Shown in pieces: positions 55,016 through 63,731 of a DNA stretch of 64,000 nt (positions are counted from its first letter, which is position 1; each line of letters opens with the position of its first letter). The notes beneath the pieces were generated by a model. That model did not search any database and had not been told where the DNA came from. It worked only from the letters and a program-made list of their open reading frames with translations. The stretch covers positions 1 to 64,000 of the forward strand of contig CAKZPS010000022.1 in NCBI GenBank assembly GCA_937139415.1, given 5' to 3'. The stretch comes from an uncultured bacterium (GTDB lineage: Bacteria; Atribacterota; Atribacteria; Atribacterales; Caldatribacteriaceae). The position numbers and the translations under genes are program-made.

Positions 55016-56521
55016 TCACCTCTCAACGTGAAGTCCCGCGGCAAAGTACATGATTCTTTCCTCGTCCACTCTTTCTCCCCAACCGAACTCCCTTACGATG
55101 GCTCCATCGTGCATGACGTAAATCCGGTCACTCATTCCGATAACCTCGGGAAGCTCAGAAGAAATCATAAGGATAGCTTTACCCTGAGAAGCCAACTGGC
55201 GCATGAGATGATAGATTTCCTGCTTTGCTCCTACATCAATGCCCCGCGTGGGTTCATCGAAAATGAGAAAATCGGGTCGTGTTGCCAACCATTTTGCCAA
55301 AACAACTTTCTGTTGATTCCCCCCACTCAAATTCTGTACCCGCTGGTAGAAGTGGGGAGTCTTGATACGCAAGTCGGCGACAAATTTCTGAACGAGTCCT
55401 GTTTCTCTCCTGCGGTTCAGGAAAAAGGTTGACCGCATCTCATCGAGTACCGCCATAACGCAGTTGTCTTTCACCGAAAGCCCGAGACACAGTCCTTCAC
55501 TCTTTCGATCCTCTGGTGCAAAACCAACCCCTTCCGCAATAGCTCTTTGGGGAGAGTGTAATTTCACCGTCTTCCCTTTGACCACGATTTCTCCCGAATA
55601 ATGGGGGTAAAAACCAAAAAGAGCCTTCGCTAAGTCGGTTCTCCCTGAACCTACAAGACCAAAGAAACCGACGATTTCACCGGCGCGAACGGAAAAATTT
55701 ACATTTTTGAGTATCCGAGGAACAGAGAGGTTACGTACCTCCACTACCATCGGGCCTGTTTCTTTTGCTTTCTCAGGGAACGTCTCTGAGAAGGAACGAC
55801 CTACCATAAGCTTCACCAGCTTATCGCGGTCAAGCTCCCCAATGGAGTAAGTACCAATACACTTTCCATCCTTGAGAACGGTCACACGGTCGGCAATACG
55901 AAAGACCTCTTCCAAGCGATGGGAGATGTACACGATGGTGACACCTTTGCTTTTAAGGTCGCGGATGATTCCAAAGAGCTTTTCCACTTCGGTTTCACTC
56001 AGCGAGGCAGTAGGCTCATCCATGACCAGGATTTTAGCGTTCAGCGAGAGCGCTTTAGCGATTTCCACCTGCTGCTGTTGGGCCACACTGAGATTTCTCA
56101 CCATGGTCTGAGGGGCAATACCAACTCCTACTCGTGCTAAGAGTGACTCGGCTTCTCGTATCATGGTCGAATAGCTCAACACGCGAAGCCGGCCACGGTG
56201 CTCTCTTCCCAGAAATATGTTCTGGACAACATTGAGATCCGGTAAGAGATTGAGTTCTTGATAGATGATACTTATGCCTCTTTCCCAAGCACTTTGGGGA
56301 GTAGGAATGAATACTTTTTCACCTTCAAGGTATATTTCCCCCTCATCGGGTTGTAGTGCCCCAGCAAGGATTTTCATCAGCGTGGATTTCCCTGCACCGT
56401 TCTCTCCCACAAGAGCGTGTACTTCCCCTTGGTTCACGGTGAAGGTCACTCGATCGAGTGCCTTGACACCGGGGAAATACTTGGAAATATTGACCATTCG
56501 CAACGCTTCTTCTTGTTTCAT
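55016..56521 (-). CDS. Sugar ABC transporter ATPase, two nucleotide-binding domains (locus B)
   Basis: 501 residues, RbsA/MglA type. First domain GENGAGKST, LSVAQQQQVEIAKAL, VMDEPTASLS; second domain GLVGSGRTD, LSGGNQQKVVLAKWL, IFDEPTRGIDVG. ATG at 56519-56521 follows GGAGG. A hairpin separates it from the binding protein gene upstream. It should power both permeases of this operon. Confidence 0.92.
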   Translation of the reverse strand: MKQEEALRMVNISKYFPGVKALDRVTFTVNQGEVHALVGENGAGKSTLMKILAGALQPDEGEIYLEGEKVFIPTPQSAWERGISIIYQELNLLPDLNVVQNIFLGREHRGRLRVLSYSTMIREAESLLARVGVGIAPQTMVRNLSVAQQQQVEIAKALSLNAKILVMDEPTASLSETEVEKLFGIIRDLKSKGVTIVYISHRLEEVFRIADRVTVLKDGKCIGTYSIGELDRDKLVKLMVGRSFSETFPEKAKETGPMVVEVRNLSVPRILKNVNFSVRAGEIVGFFGLVGSGRTDLAKALFGFYPHYSGEIVVKGKTVKLHSPQRAIAEGVGFAPEDRKSEGLCLGLSVKDNCVMAVLDEMRSTFFLNRRRETGLVQKFVADLRIKTPHFYQRVQNLSGGNQQKVVLAKWLATRPDFLIFDEPTRGIDVGAKQEIYHLMRQLASQGKAILMISSELPEVIGMSDRIYVMHDGAIVREFGWGERVDEERIMYFAAGLHVER

Positions 56522-56544
56522 AGTGCCTCCACAATCCTTCCCAT

Positions 56545-56569
56545 ACCCCGGGGTCTATAACCCCGGGGT
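56545..56569. repeat. Intergenic hairpin between binding protein and ATPase genes
   Basis: ACCCCGGGG-7-CCCCGGGGT, a perfect nine-pair GC-rich stem-loop without a following T-run on either strand. It sits after the binding protein stop codon. As with the malE-malF type of intergenic hairpin, it may protect the binding protein message from 3' decay (inference). Confidence 0.8.
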
Positions 56570-56575
56570 TATTCC

Positions 56576-57622
56576 TCACCGTTTCGGTAGCCACTCTTCA
56601 GGAAGTCGGCTATCCATGAAGAATTCGTCCGGAAGGTCCATACGAACGAACTTATCAAGATTCTCTTTGGTGATAATCACTCGCGGACAGTCAACATACC
56701 GGGGTACGGCAATACCGTTGAGAATGTCGATAGCTTTCTGAACGGCAACTTGCCCCTGCCAAGTCGGGAAACTTACCGCAACACCCTCAAACCCCATTTC
56801 TTTCCACATTTTCAAGTACCGGTTCATATCCTCACCAGTAACCGGTGGAATGGGCTTTCCTGCTTCTTGTAAGGCTTCGATGGCACCGCTGCCCTGGAGC
56901 GCGCTATCTGCCCACACACCATCAATCTGAGGATACTTTTGAATGAGAGTAGCCATGACTTGCTTCCCCAACACCGGCGACCATTCACAATACTGCTGTT
57001 CAAGAACCTTGATCCCCGGGTAATTCTTCAAAGCATCCATGGCTCCCTTAAGTCGATCTTCAGCGGGACCAGCACCGGCGATACCGCTCAACATGACAAT
57101 ATTTCCCTTACCACCGAGCTTTTCTGCCAACCATTCCGCCATGATCTTTCCCATCTGATAGTTACTCGATTCTACGAAGGTTACGTAAGCATCTGTAGTG
57201 ACTTTCCGATCCACCACTACAACAGGAACGCCTTTCTCCATGGCTTTTTCTACTGCCGGATTCAAAGCCGCCTCGGTTGCTGGAGAGATAATGAGCAGGT
57301 CAATTCCCTTTGCCAGGAGATCTTCAACGTCGGCCAACTGCTTCGTGGGATTATCCTGTGCGTCGGTCACATAGAATTCTGCAATCTCCGGATGCTTAGA
57401 AGCCTCATACTCAACATGTCGCGCAAAGAATACTCGCCAACTATTGGAAATCGAAGCATTACTGAAACCAATCTTCCAAGGCGGGGTCTTGGCGTACATC
57501 GAGGTATCGACGAGCATCTTATCCGAATCTAAGAATTTTACCCAACCCTGAGCAAGTGCCACGCCGGCAAGTACTATCCAAAATAGTAATCCAACGCAGA
57601 GAACCACAAGAACTCTCTTCAT
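56576..57622 (-). CDS. Periplasmic sugar-binding protein (locus B)
   Basis: 348 residues. Signal peptide (MKRVLVVLCVGLLFWIVLAG and the next few residues, cleavage after ALA), then a type I binding domain with TPPWKIGFSNASISNSWR, DLLIISPATEAALNPAVEKA, VPVVVVDRKV and a GVWADSALQG hinge region, close to ribose/rhamnose-type binders. The ATG at 57620-57622 is nine bases after AGGGAGGG. Ligand unknown. Confidence 0.89.
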   Translation of the reverse strand: MKRVLVVLCVGLLFWIVLAGVALAQGWVKFLDSDKMLVDTSMYAKTPPWKIGFSNASISNSWRVFFARHVEYEASKHPEIAEFYVTDAQDNPTKQLADVEDLLAKGIDLLIISPATEAALNPAVEKAMEKGVPVVVVDRKVTTDAYVTFVESSNYQMGKIMAEWLAEKLGGKGNIVMLSGIAGAGPAEDRLKGAMDALKNYPGIKVLEQQYCEWSPVLGKQVMATLIQKYPQIDGVWADSALQGSGAIEALQEAGKPIPPVTGEDMNRYLKMWKEMGFEGVAVSFPTWQGQVAVQKAIDILNGIAVPRYVDCPRVIITKENLDKFVRMDLPDEFFMDSRLPEEWLPKR

Positions 57623-57724
57623 ACACACCATCCCTCCCTCTTTCTTCAAGGTTTTTTAAAAGACCTACTCATTTCCCAAATCACGATCCCGTAAAACAGT
57701 ATCTCTTCCCGAGTATCTTCGTTT

Positions 57725-58627
57725 TCACCTCCTCTCGCCCGATACTTTGACAAAGGAGTAAAAGATAACTGCCGCAGCTACAACCAGACCTTTAACAATT
57801 TGTTGGAATTGGTAGGGTAACCCGGCAAGGAGCACAATATTGGAAAGAATAGTGATGAGGAGCACACCCACGACTGTTCCCCCCATACCACCTTCTCCCC
57901 CGGCCAAGGATGTTCCTCCCACCACTACAGCAGCAATGGCGTCAAGTTCATATCCTTTACCCGCCCAGTTGTCTCCAAAACCGAGATACCCGGCAAGTAC
58001 AAGTCCACCAAAGGCAGCGAAAATACCGGAGAGCGCATAGACGCTGAGAATGATGTTGGGAACGTTGATGCCGGAGTACAGGGCAGCCACTTTGTTGTCA
58101 CCAACGGCATAGATTTTCCTTCCATAAGCAGAGCGTTGAAGAATGGCTTCCATAACGAGTGCCAAGAAAAGGAAAATGATCACTGAAGCGGGGACAAAAC
58201 CTATCCCACCCCTTCCCAAAAACCGCAACCAAGAAGGAATGCTCCCGAAAGGAGCTCCCTTGGTGTATACAAATCGTATCCCCTGGAAAATGAGAGCTGT
58301 CCCGAGAGTAACAATAAAGGGCGGTGCATTCCTACGGGTAGTAATAATCCCATTGAGAAATCCTGCAAGAGCGCCAATAGCGAGGCAGAAAAGGGTTATC
58401 GGGATGACCATGGAGTTTTTGCCGGCCATCAAAGCGGCGGCAAAGACACAGCTTGTAGCCATGATCGAAGCAATGGAGAGATCGATACCTCCAGAGAGAA
58501 TAACCAGTGTTTGCCCTACACTAACCACTCCCAAGGCAGAAGCCTGTTGAAGAACGTTAAAGATATTTTGAGGTCGGTAAAAAATTGGGGATACGATTCC
58601 TGCGACAACAAAAAGCGCTACGAGCAC
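57725..58627 (-). CDS. Ribose-type ABC transporter permease 1 (locus B), start probably further upstream
   Basis: At least 300 residues, RbsC family: LSGGIDLSIASIMATS, AVGDNKVAALYSGINVPN and AVVVGGTSLAGGEGGMGGTVVG. The GTG at 58627 is the only ordinary start in frame, but it lacks a ribosome binding site and would cut the first membrane helix. The frame runs on upstream for 28 codons of permease-like sequence (ERTELRRRPKWILALGAFFV region) to a CTG at 58709-58711 that lies ten bases after AAGGAG, so a CTG start is plausible. It is directly behind the Gfo/Idh gene. Confidence 0.85.
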   Translation of the reverse strand: MLVALFVVAGIVSPIFYRPQNIFNVLQQASALGVVSVGQTLVILSGGIDLSIASIMATSCVFAAALMAGKNSMVIPITLFCLAIGALAGFLNGIITTRRNAPPFIVTLGTALIFQGIRFVYTKGAPFGSIPSWLRFLGRGGIGFVPASVIIFLFLALVMEAILQRSAYGRKIYAVGDNKVAALYSGINVPNIILSVYALSGIFAAFGGLVLAGYLGFGDNWAGKGYELDAIAAVVVGGTSLAGGEGGMGGTVVGVLLITILSNIVLLAGLPYQFQQIVKGLVVAAAVIFYSFVKVSGERR

Positions 58628-58713
58628 GATGTAAATAGTATAACGGACGAAAAAAGCTCCCAGGGCAAGAATCCATTTCGGTCTCCTCCGAAGTTCGGTT
58701 CGCTCGATCAGGG

Positions 58714-59895
58714 TTAGCTCACTCCTTTGAGTACTTCCTTGACCTCAACCCTTTCACCCCGCTCTGCGGAGAGCAACGCTGCGTCAAGGACAGCTTGACA
58801 TTTCAGTCCATCATAGAAATTCGGCTCAGGCGTGGTATCATCTTCAATACATCTCAAGAAATCGGCAAATTCGTGAATAAAGGTGTGCTCATAACCAATG
58901 ATATGACCGGGAGGCCACCACGCCGAGATGTAAGGGTGTACTCCCTCAGTAGCGAGAATAGTACGGAATCCCTGGACCTCTAAGTCTTCCTCCCGAGAAA
59001 AGAACTGGAGCTCGTTCATGCGCTCAAAGTTGAAAACGAGACTCCCTTTGCTCCCGTAAATCTCAAAGTAATTGTAATTTTTCCGCCCCGGAGCAAAACG
59101 GGTAGCTTCAAAAGCTCCCAGGACACCGTTTTCAAACTCAGCAACGACGAATGAAGCGTCCTCAACAGTGACTTCGCCCACACCTTCTCCGCTCTTTGCC
59201 GTCAACATAGTGGAAAGTTCCCTCTCTTCCGCAGGGAGCTTACGGTACTTGATAAAGTTGGTCGTCATACACATGACACTTTTCACATCCCCTACAAGGT
59301 AATGGGCAAGATCGATGAGGTGAGAATTCAGATCCCCATGAGGACCACTACCAGCAACCTCTTTGCGCAGTTTCCAGATGAGAGGGAAATCAGGATCGAC
59401 AATCCAGTCTTGAAGGTAGGCTGCCCGCCAGTGAAAGATTTTTCCAATCTTCCCATCCTCGATGAGCTTTCTTGCCAGCCTCACCGCTGGAACCCTGCGA
59501 TAGTTGAAACCCACCATATGTTTAATTTTTGCTTCTTCTGCTGCCTGAAGCATTTCTTTAGCTTCTCGGACATTCATGGCCAAGGGCTTCTCACAAAAAA
59601 TGTGTTTCTTGTTCTGAGCAGCAGCTTTAGCAATAGCACAGTGGGTATCGGTAGAAGTGCAGATATCGATGACGTCGATATCCTCTCTCTTCACTACCTC
59701 TTCCCAAGATGTGGAAAATTCCTCCCAACCCCATCTCTCTGCCGCTTTCTTAAGAGGTTCGAGATGTCTTCCACAGATCACTTTTGGTACCGGGGAATAG
59801 GTAAGATCGAAAAAGAAGTTGACACTTTTTAAAGCATGGCTATGCGCTTTCCCCATGAATTTGTAGCCAATCATACCCACATTGAGTGGCTTCAC
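58714..59895 (-). CDS. Gfo/Idh/MocA-family dehydrogenase (locus B)
   Basis: 393 residues, longer than the locus A homologue. NAD loop MIGYKFMGKAHSHA (GxxxxGxAH), the EKPLAMNVREA block, and the SHLIDLAHYLVGDVKSV catalytic region with His and Asp. GTG at 59893-59895 follows GGAGG by eight bases. Such enzymes oxidise inositols, glucosides or sugar acids. It comes 15 bases after the cupin gene. Confidence 0.88.
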   Translation of the reverse strand: MKPLNVGMIGYKFMGKAHSHALKSVNFFFDLTYSPVPKVICGRHLEPLKKAAERWGWEEFSTSWEEVVKREDIDVIDICTSTDTHCAIAKAAAQNKKHIFCEKPLAMNVREAKEMLQAAEEAKIKHMVGFNYRRVPAVRLARKLIEDGKIGKIFHWRAAYLQDWIVDPDFPLIWKLRKEVAGSGPHGDLNSHLIDLAHYLVGDVKSVMCMTTNFIKYRKLPAEERELSTMLTAKSGEGVGEVTVEDASFVVAEFENGVLGAFEATRFAPGRKNYNYFEIYGSKGSLVFNFERMNELQFFSREEDLEVQGFRTILATEGVHPYISAWWPPGHIIGYEHTFIHEFADFLRCIEDDTTPEPNFYDGLKCQAVLDAALLSAERGERVEVKEVLKGVS

Positions 59896-59910
59896 CGTTT
59901 CCTTCCTCCT

Positions 59911-60303
59911 TCATTTTTTGGGAACTGCAGCCTCAATGACAATGATACGGAGGTCGGTATCACCAATATTGCGGAAGGTATGTGAACTCCCATGTTTGGT
60001 CAAACAGACATCTCCTGGCTCCATGATGGCCGTTTCCCCGTCGACCGTCATTTCGCCTCTCCCCTCTACCACAAAGTAGAGTTCCTCATTCCCCTCGTGC
60101 TTGTGAAGACCAATGGATGTACCCGGAGGAAGGGTGGTCTCATGCATGAAGCGGAGGCAACTATCAAAATCTTCAGGGAAACCGGGAACTCCAGGAAGCT
60201 TGGGTTCGAGACCAAGAAGCTGACGTACAAAGATCGTGCCTACTCCATCGTGACAATTTTCCACCGTTGTCTGGGGAACATCTTTACGCCCCCGTTTAAT
60301 CAT
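59911..60303 (-). CDS. Small cupin protein (locus B)
   Basis: 130 residues starting MIKRGRKDVPQTTVEN. Metal ligands are in SIGLHKHEGNEELYFVVEG and VCLTKHGSSHTFRN. Similar small cupins occur beside sugar operons, with sensing, isomerase or oxygenase roles that cannot be told apart here. The ATG at 60301-60303 follows GGGGGG; the longer open frame upstream is out of place because it crosses the promoter. First gene of its operon. Confidence 0.85.
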   Translation of the reverse strand: MIKRGRKDVPQTTVENCHDGVGTIFVRQLLGLEPKLPGVPGFPEDFDSCLRFMHETTLPPGTSIGLHKHEGNEELYFVVEGRGEMTVDGETAIMEPGDVCLTKHGSSHTFRNIGDTDLRIIVIEAAVPKK

Positions 60304-60329
60304 TGTGCACACCCCCCAATACATTAATA

Positions 60330-60347
60330 TGTCAACTTGTATTGACA
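60330..60347. promoter_or_regulatory. Palindromic operator at the cupin operon promoter
   Basis: TGTCAACTTGTATTGACA: TGTCAA and TTGACA arms around a six-base centre. It abuts the -10 box and covers the expected transcription start, the usual position for a repressor site. The GntR/UTRA protein coded at the right end of the window is the natural candidate. Confidence 0.7.
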
Positions 60348-60375
60348 TTATATAATGTAGCTCCAACCTTGTAAA
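60347..60375 (-). promoter_or_regulatory. Promoter of the cupin/Gfo-Idh/ABC/DHODH operon
   Basis: Minus strand TTTACA (60370-60375), 17 bases, TATAAT (60347-60352). It starts after the aldehyde dehydrogenase gene, so the ten-kilobase catabolic operon has its own promoter. Confidence 0.85.
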
Positions 60376-60400
60376 GTAAACCAAGGAATCAAGAAAACTC

Positions 60401-61840
60401 CTATAGGACCTCCATTTTGATATGCTTCCACTCAAGATACTCTTCAAGGCCATGCCAGCCCAACTCCACCCCCAGTCCACTTTCCTTCCATCCTGGGTAA
60501 GGAGCATAGAGGCTGTCAGGAGTTATGTTATTGATGGCCACCGAACCCCATTCCAGATTCTCCGCTACATAAAATGCCTTTCTTGCGTCCTCAGTGTAAA
60601 CGTAGGCCACAAGTCCATAGGGAACACTATTAGCCTTCGCAATGACCTCATCAATAGTCTTAAAGGTATCAATACCTACAATGGGACCAAAGGGCTCCTC
60701 TCGCATGAGCTTCAGGTCCTCTTTTACATTCACAACCACTGTAGGTTCAAAATAGAACCCCCGAGAGAGACGAGAGTCTTCCGGTTTCTTCCCCCCACAG
60801 CAAATACGCGCTCCTTTTTCTTGAGCATCTTTCACAAATTCCTCCATTCGTCGCACACCGGCCTCGTTCGCCATCGGCCCCACATCAGGAGCCGGTTCCT
60901 CAAAGGGTCCCCCGAGGCGAAGCTTTTTGGTTTCCTCCAAAAAGGCTTCCACGTATCGCTCATAGAGGGGTTCTTCCACAAAGACTCGATTGACCGAGTT
61001 ACAGATCTGTCCAGCGTTCCGGAAAGCTCGGCGGACTCCATCTTTCACTGCCCGTTCAAAGTTGGCATCGGCAAAAACGATGAAGGGTGAATGCCCCCCA
61101 AGTTCAAGGATGAGTCGCTTAACCGTTTGGGCCGACGCTTCAATGAACTCCTTTCCCGTAGCCGTGGAACCAGTCAGGGCTACAAGGCGCACTAAGGGGT
61201 TAGAGAATATCTCTTCGCTTATTAAAGCATTGTCTCCACTCACAACGTTAAGTATCCCTTCTGGTAATCCCGCATCGTTGCAGGCCCGCACAAATTCAAT
61301 AGTGGAAAGAGGAGTTTCCCGCGAGGGCTTAACGATGACCGTACACCCTGCTGAGAGCGCTGGAGCAATTTTCCAGGAAATGAGGCTTACCGGATAGTTC
61401 CACGCTGCTATAGCCACTACCACACCCACCGGTTGGCGCAGGGCAAAGCTCCGCAGTTTCGGAGCGCTCGAAGGAGGAATTTCTCCAAGAACATTGATAC
61501 CAAGACAGGCATAGTACTCTAAACAGTCTGCCGCTCCAAGAACCTCTCTTTCGGCATCAGAAAAAGCTTTACCCTGTTCCCGGGCCAAAAGGGTAGCAAT
61601 ATCTTTTGACCGAGAACGAACATTTTCCGCTGCTTTCAAAAGGAGACGGGTTCGCTCCACTGGAAACTTCTTTGACCAGGATTGGAAAGCCGTATGGGCT
61701 CCCCCTATGGCCCGGCGAAGTTGTTCCAGAGTCACTTTGGAGACGGTAGCAAAAACCTCCCCGTTTGAGGGGTCCACAACTTCTACGACTCCTATCCCTT
61801 CCTCCCATTTTCCGTTGATGAACGAGTGGTATGAAAGCAT
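60401..61840 (-). CDS. NAD(P)-dependent aldehyde dehydrogenase
   Basis: 479 residues. Catalytic Cys280 in RNAGQICNSVNR, general base Glu246 in LELGGHS, oxyanion Asn148 in AAWNYP, cofactor Lys171 in VIVKPSRETP and the GSTATGK loop are all present, so it should be active. The overall form is near succinate-semialdehyde and lactaldehyde dehydrogenases. It would oxidise a sugar-derived aldehyde such as glycolaldehyde, lactaldehyde or a semialdehyde. The ATG at 61838-61840 follows AAGGAGG; it is four bases after the kinase gene. Confidence 0.9.
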   Translation of the reverse strand: MLSYHSFINGKWEEGIGVVEVVDPSNGEVFATVSKVTLEQLRRAIGGAHTAFQSWSKKFPVERTRLLLKAAENVRSRSKDIATLLAREQGKAFSDAEREVLGAADCLEYYACLGINVLGEIPPSSAPKLRSFALRQPVGVVVAIAAWNYPVSLISWKIAPALSAGCTVIVKPSRETPLSTIEFVRACNDAGLPEGILNVVSGDNALISEEIFSNPLVRLVALTGSTATGKEFIEASAQTVKRLILELGGHSPFIVFADANFERAVKDGVRRAFRNAGQICNSVNRVFVEEPLYERYVEAFLEETKKLRLGGPFEEPAPDVGPMANEAGVRRMEEFVKDAQEKGARICCGGKKPEDSRLSRGFYFEPTVVVNVKEDLKLMREEPFGPIVGIDTFKTIDEVIAKANSVPYGLVAYVYTEDARKAFYVAENLEWGSVAINNITPDSLYAPYPGWKESGLGVELGWHGLEEYLEWKHIKMEVL

Positions 61841-61844
61841 GTCG

Positions 61845-63344
61845 TTATTCCTCCTTCCGATACTTTTCGAAAGCAGCCTGGAGAAGGTCATGAAATTCTC
61901 GGAAAAGGGTGTACTGTCTCTCATAAATCTTTTGATGCGCCGCCGTAGGGGTGTAGCGCCTTCGAATCTTTAGCCATCGTTTACCCAACGAGGACACACT
62001 CTCTCCTGTAACCCCCGAAAAAGCAAGCATTGCTGCCCCCACGATGCCTCCCTCCACCTCTTGGAGAGATATAACCTCTTTCCCATAGATATCCGCCTTT
62101 ATCTGGCACCACAGTGAACTCTTTGCCCCTCCTCCAATGGCCTGCATTTCCCTAATGTTCTCTCCACTCAACTTCTCAATCTCCTCAAGGCTCATTTTGA
62201 GGTCGAAACAGACTCCTTCCATCACCGCCCGAGCAAAGTGACCCCGCCGATGGGAAGGCAAAATCCCAAAGAAAACTCCTCGAGCCCAGGGGGAACCGAA
62301 AAGTCGTTCTCCCAAAAGATAGGGAAAGAAGAGGAGGCCCTCCGCCCCCGGAGGTGTTTGGACTGCCTCCTCGTCAATCCGCATATAGGTAGTAACTCCG
62401 TCATCCCTCACGTACAACGCATCTCGCAGCCATTTCATGCCTCCTCCACCACTGTCCAGAATCCCGAAGCTGATCCACCCATCCACCGCATGGTGCAGAT
62501 TCATGAGGCGAGGAGAAAGAAGGGGCTGCGAAAGATACACAGAGACATCAGCTGCTGTACCCGTTACATCGCACGATCGACCCTTTTCAACTATTCCTCC
62601 CCCTAAAAGAAGGCAGAGCATGTCCCCTGCTCCACAGATGACCGGGACACCCTGCTTAAGACCAAGGAAACGGACCAAGTCCTCCTTCAATCTTCCCACT
62701 ACTTCAAGAGAAGGCACAAGGGGTGGGAGTTTTGAAGGGTCGATCTCGAAAAGAGAGAGAAGCTCCAAATCCCAGGTTCTACTCTTCCAGGAAAAGAGGA
62801 AAGTACCTGAAGCTTCGGAAAAGTCAATGTACTGTGTTCCAGTAAGAGCAAAATTCAGATAATCCTTAGCGGTGAGGAAAACAGAAGTTGCCTGGTACAC
62901 CTCGGGAAGGTTTTCCCGAATCCAACGAATTTTGGGAGCAATCCAGTTAGGAATGAGGAGATTCGCCGCTTTCTCGATCTGTTCTTTTGGGGAAAGGAGA
63001 GCATTCACTTGGATACAGATCTCACTAGAGCGCTTGTCACACCAGATGGGAACCCGTGGCATGAGAAGACGTCCCTCAAAGTCGAGAGGAACGACGGCGT
63101 GCATCTGAGCGCTGACCCCAAGAGAGAGCACTTCCACTGAGGGAACTTCCTTGAGAACTTCTTTCATACACACTAAAGAAGAGGAAAGCCACTCCTCTGG
63201 ATTCTGTTCTGCCCATCCTGGCTTAGGAGAGAAGAATTCGAGAGCTCTTCCTCGAATGGCAAGCACCTCTCCTGCTTCATCCACCAGTGCCGCCCGGACG
63301 CTCTCTGTACCTACATCAACCACGAGTACCGCCTTTTTAGGCAT
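61845..63344 (-). CDS. Xylulokinase-like FGGY kinase (locus B)
   Basis: 499 residues. AVLVVDVGTESVRAALVD at the N-terminus (DVGTES instead of the usual DLGTQS), SAQMHAVVPLD, PIWCDKRS, the catalytic ICGAGDMLCLLLGGG, and AIGGGAKSSLWCQI. Third FGGY kinase in this window and different from both others. ATG at 63342-63344, behind GGGAGAATG. Substrate not determined; a ketose or polyol is expected. Confidence 0.87.
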   Translation of the reverse strand: MPKKAVLVVDVGTESVRAALVDEAGEVLAIRGRALEFFSPKPGWAEQNPEEWLSSSLVCMKEVLKEVPSVEVLSLGVSAQMHAVVPLDFEGRLLMPRVPIWCDKRSSEICIQVNALLSPKEQIEKAANLLIPNWIAPKIRWIRENLPEVYQATSVFLTAKDYLNFALTGTQYIDFSEASGTFLFSWKSRTWDLELLSLFEIDPSKLPPLVPSLEVVGRLKEDLVRFLGLKQGVPVICGAGDMLCLLLGGGIVEKGRSCDVTGTAADVSVYLSQPLLSPRLMNLHHAVDGWISFGILDSGGGGMKWLRDALYVRDDGVTTYMRIDEEAVQTPPGAEGLLFFPYLLGERLFGSPWARGVFFGILPSHRRGHFARAVMEGVCFDLKMSLEEIEKLSGENIREMQAIGGGAKSSLWCQIKADIYGKEVISLQEVEGGIVGAAMLAFSGVTGESVSSLGKRWLKIRRRYTPTAAHQKIYERQYTLFREFHDLLQAAFEKYRKEE

Positions 63345-63347
63345 GCG

Positions 63348-63731
63348 TCATTCTCCCTTTTTCACCGTCACCCACACGTAGGAGAGGGGAAGGTCAAAAG
63401 GATTTTCCGCGCGGTGAAATTCTCCCCCGGGAATGTACACCACATCGCCATTTTCAACCTCAAAGCGTTCTACGCCAATTTCCATGATACCTTTCCCCGA
63501 GGTGACAAAGTATACTTCTTCTAATGGAGCGTGCTCGTGTCCCCGGGTACTGCAATGAGGATAAATGACAGTATATCCCACGTTGATGCGACCAGTTTCG
63601 GTATTCTCTGCACGAAGGAGCATCAATGTATCACGAATAACATGAGTACCAACCTCTGCGAGAACATCTCCAAAAGTATTCTTCCCCGTTTCCGGTGAAC
63701 ACTGAAAGAGATTCGCTTTTTTATATACCAA
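63348..63731 (-). CDS. Small cupin protein beside the kinase (locus B)
   Basis: 127 residues. Cupin motifs TRGHEHAPLEEVYFVTSGKG and VVYIPGGEFHRAENP with the metal-binding histidines and glutamate. TTG at 63729-63731 lies eight bases after GGGAGG and overlaps the end of the GntR gene by 11 bases. Function unknown; may be an isomerase or a sensor for the locus. Confidence 0.82.
   Translation of the reverse strand: MVYKKANLFQCSPETGKNTFGDVLAEVGTHVIRDTLMLLRAENTETGRINVGYTVIYPHCSTRGHEHAPLEEVYFVTSGKGIMEIGVERFEVENGDVVYIPGGEFHRAENPFDLPLSYVWVTVKKGE

Noticed and set aside
57623-57724. Extra promoter or small gene between permease 1 and the binding protein of locus B
   Set aside because: A perfect AGGAGGTGA occurs at the permease stop but no start codon follows at the right distance, and no good -35/-10 pair was found in the gap.
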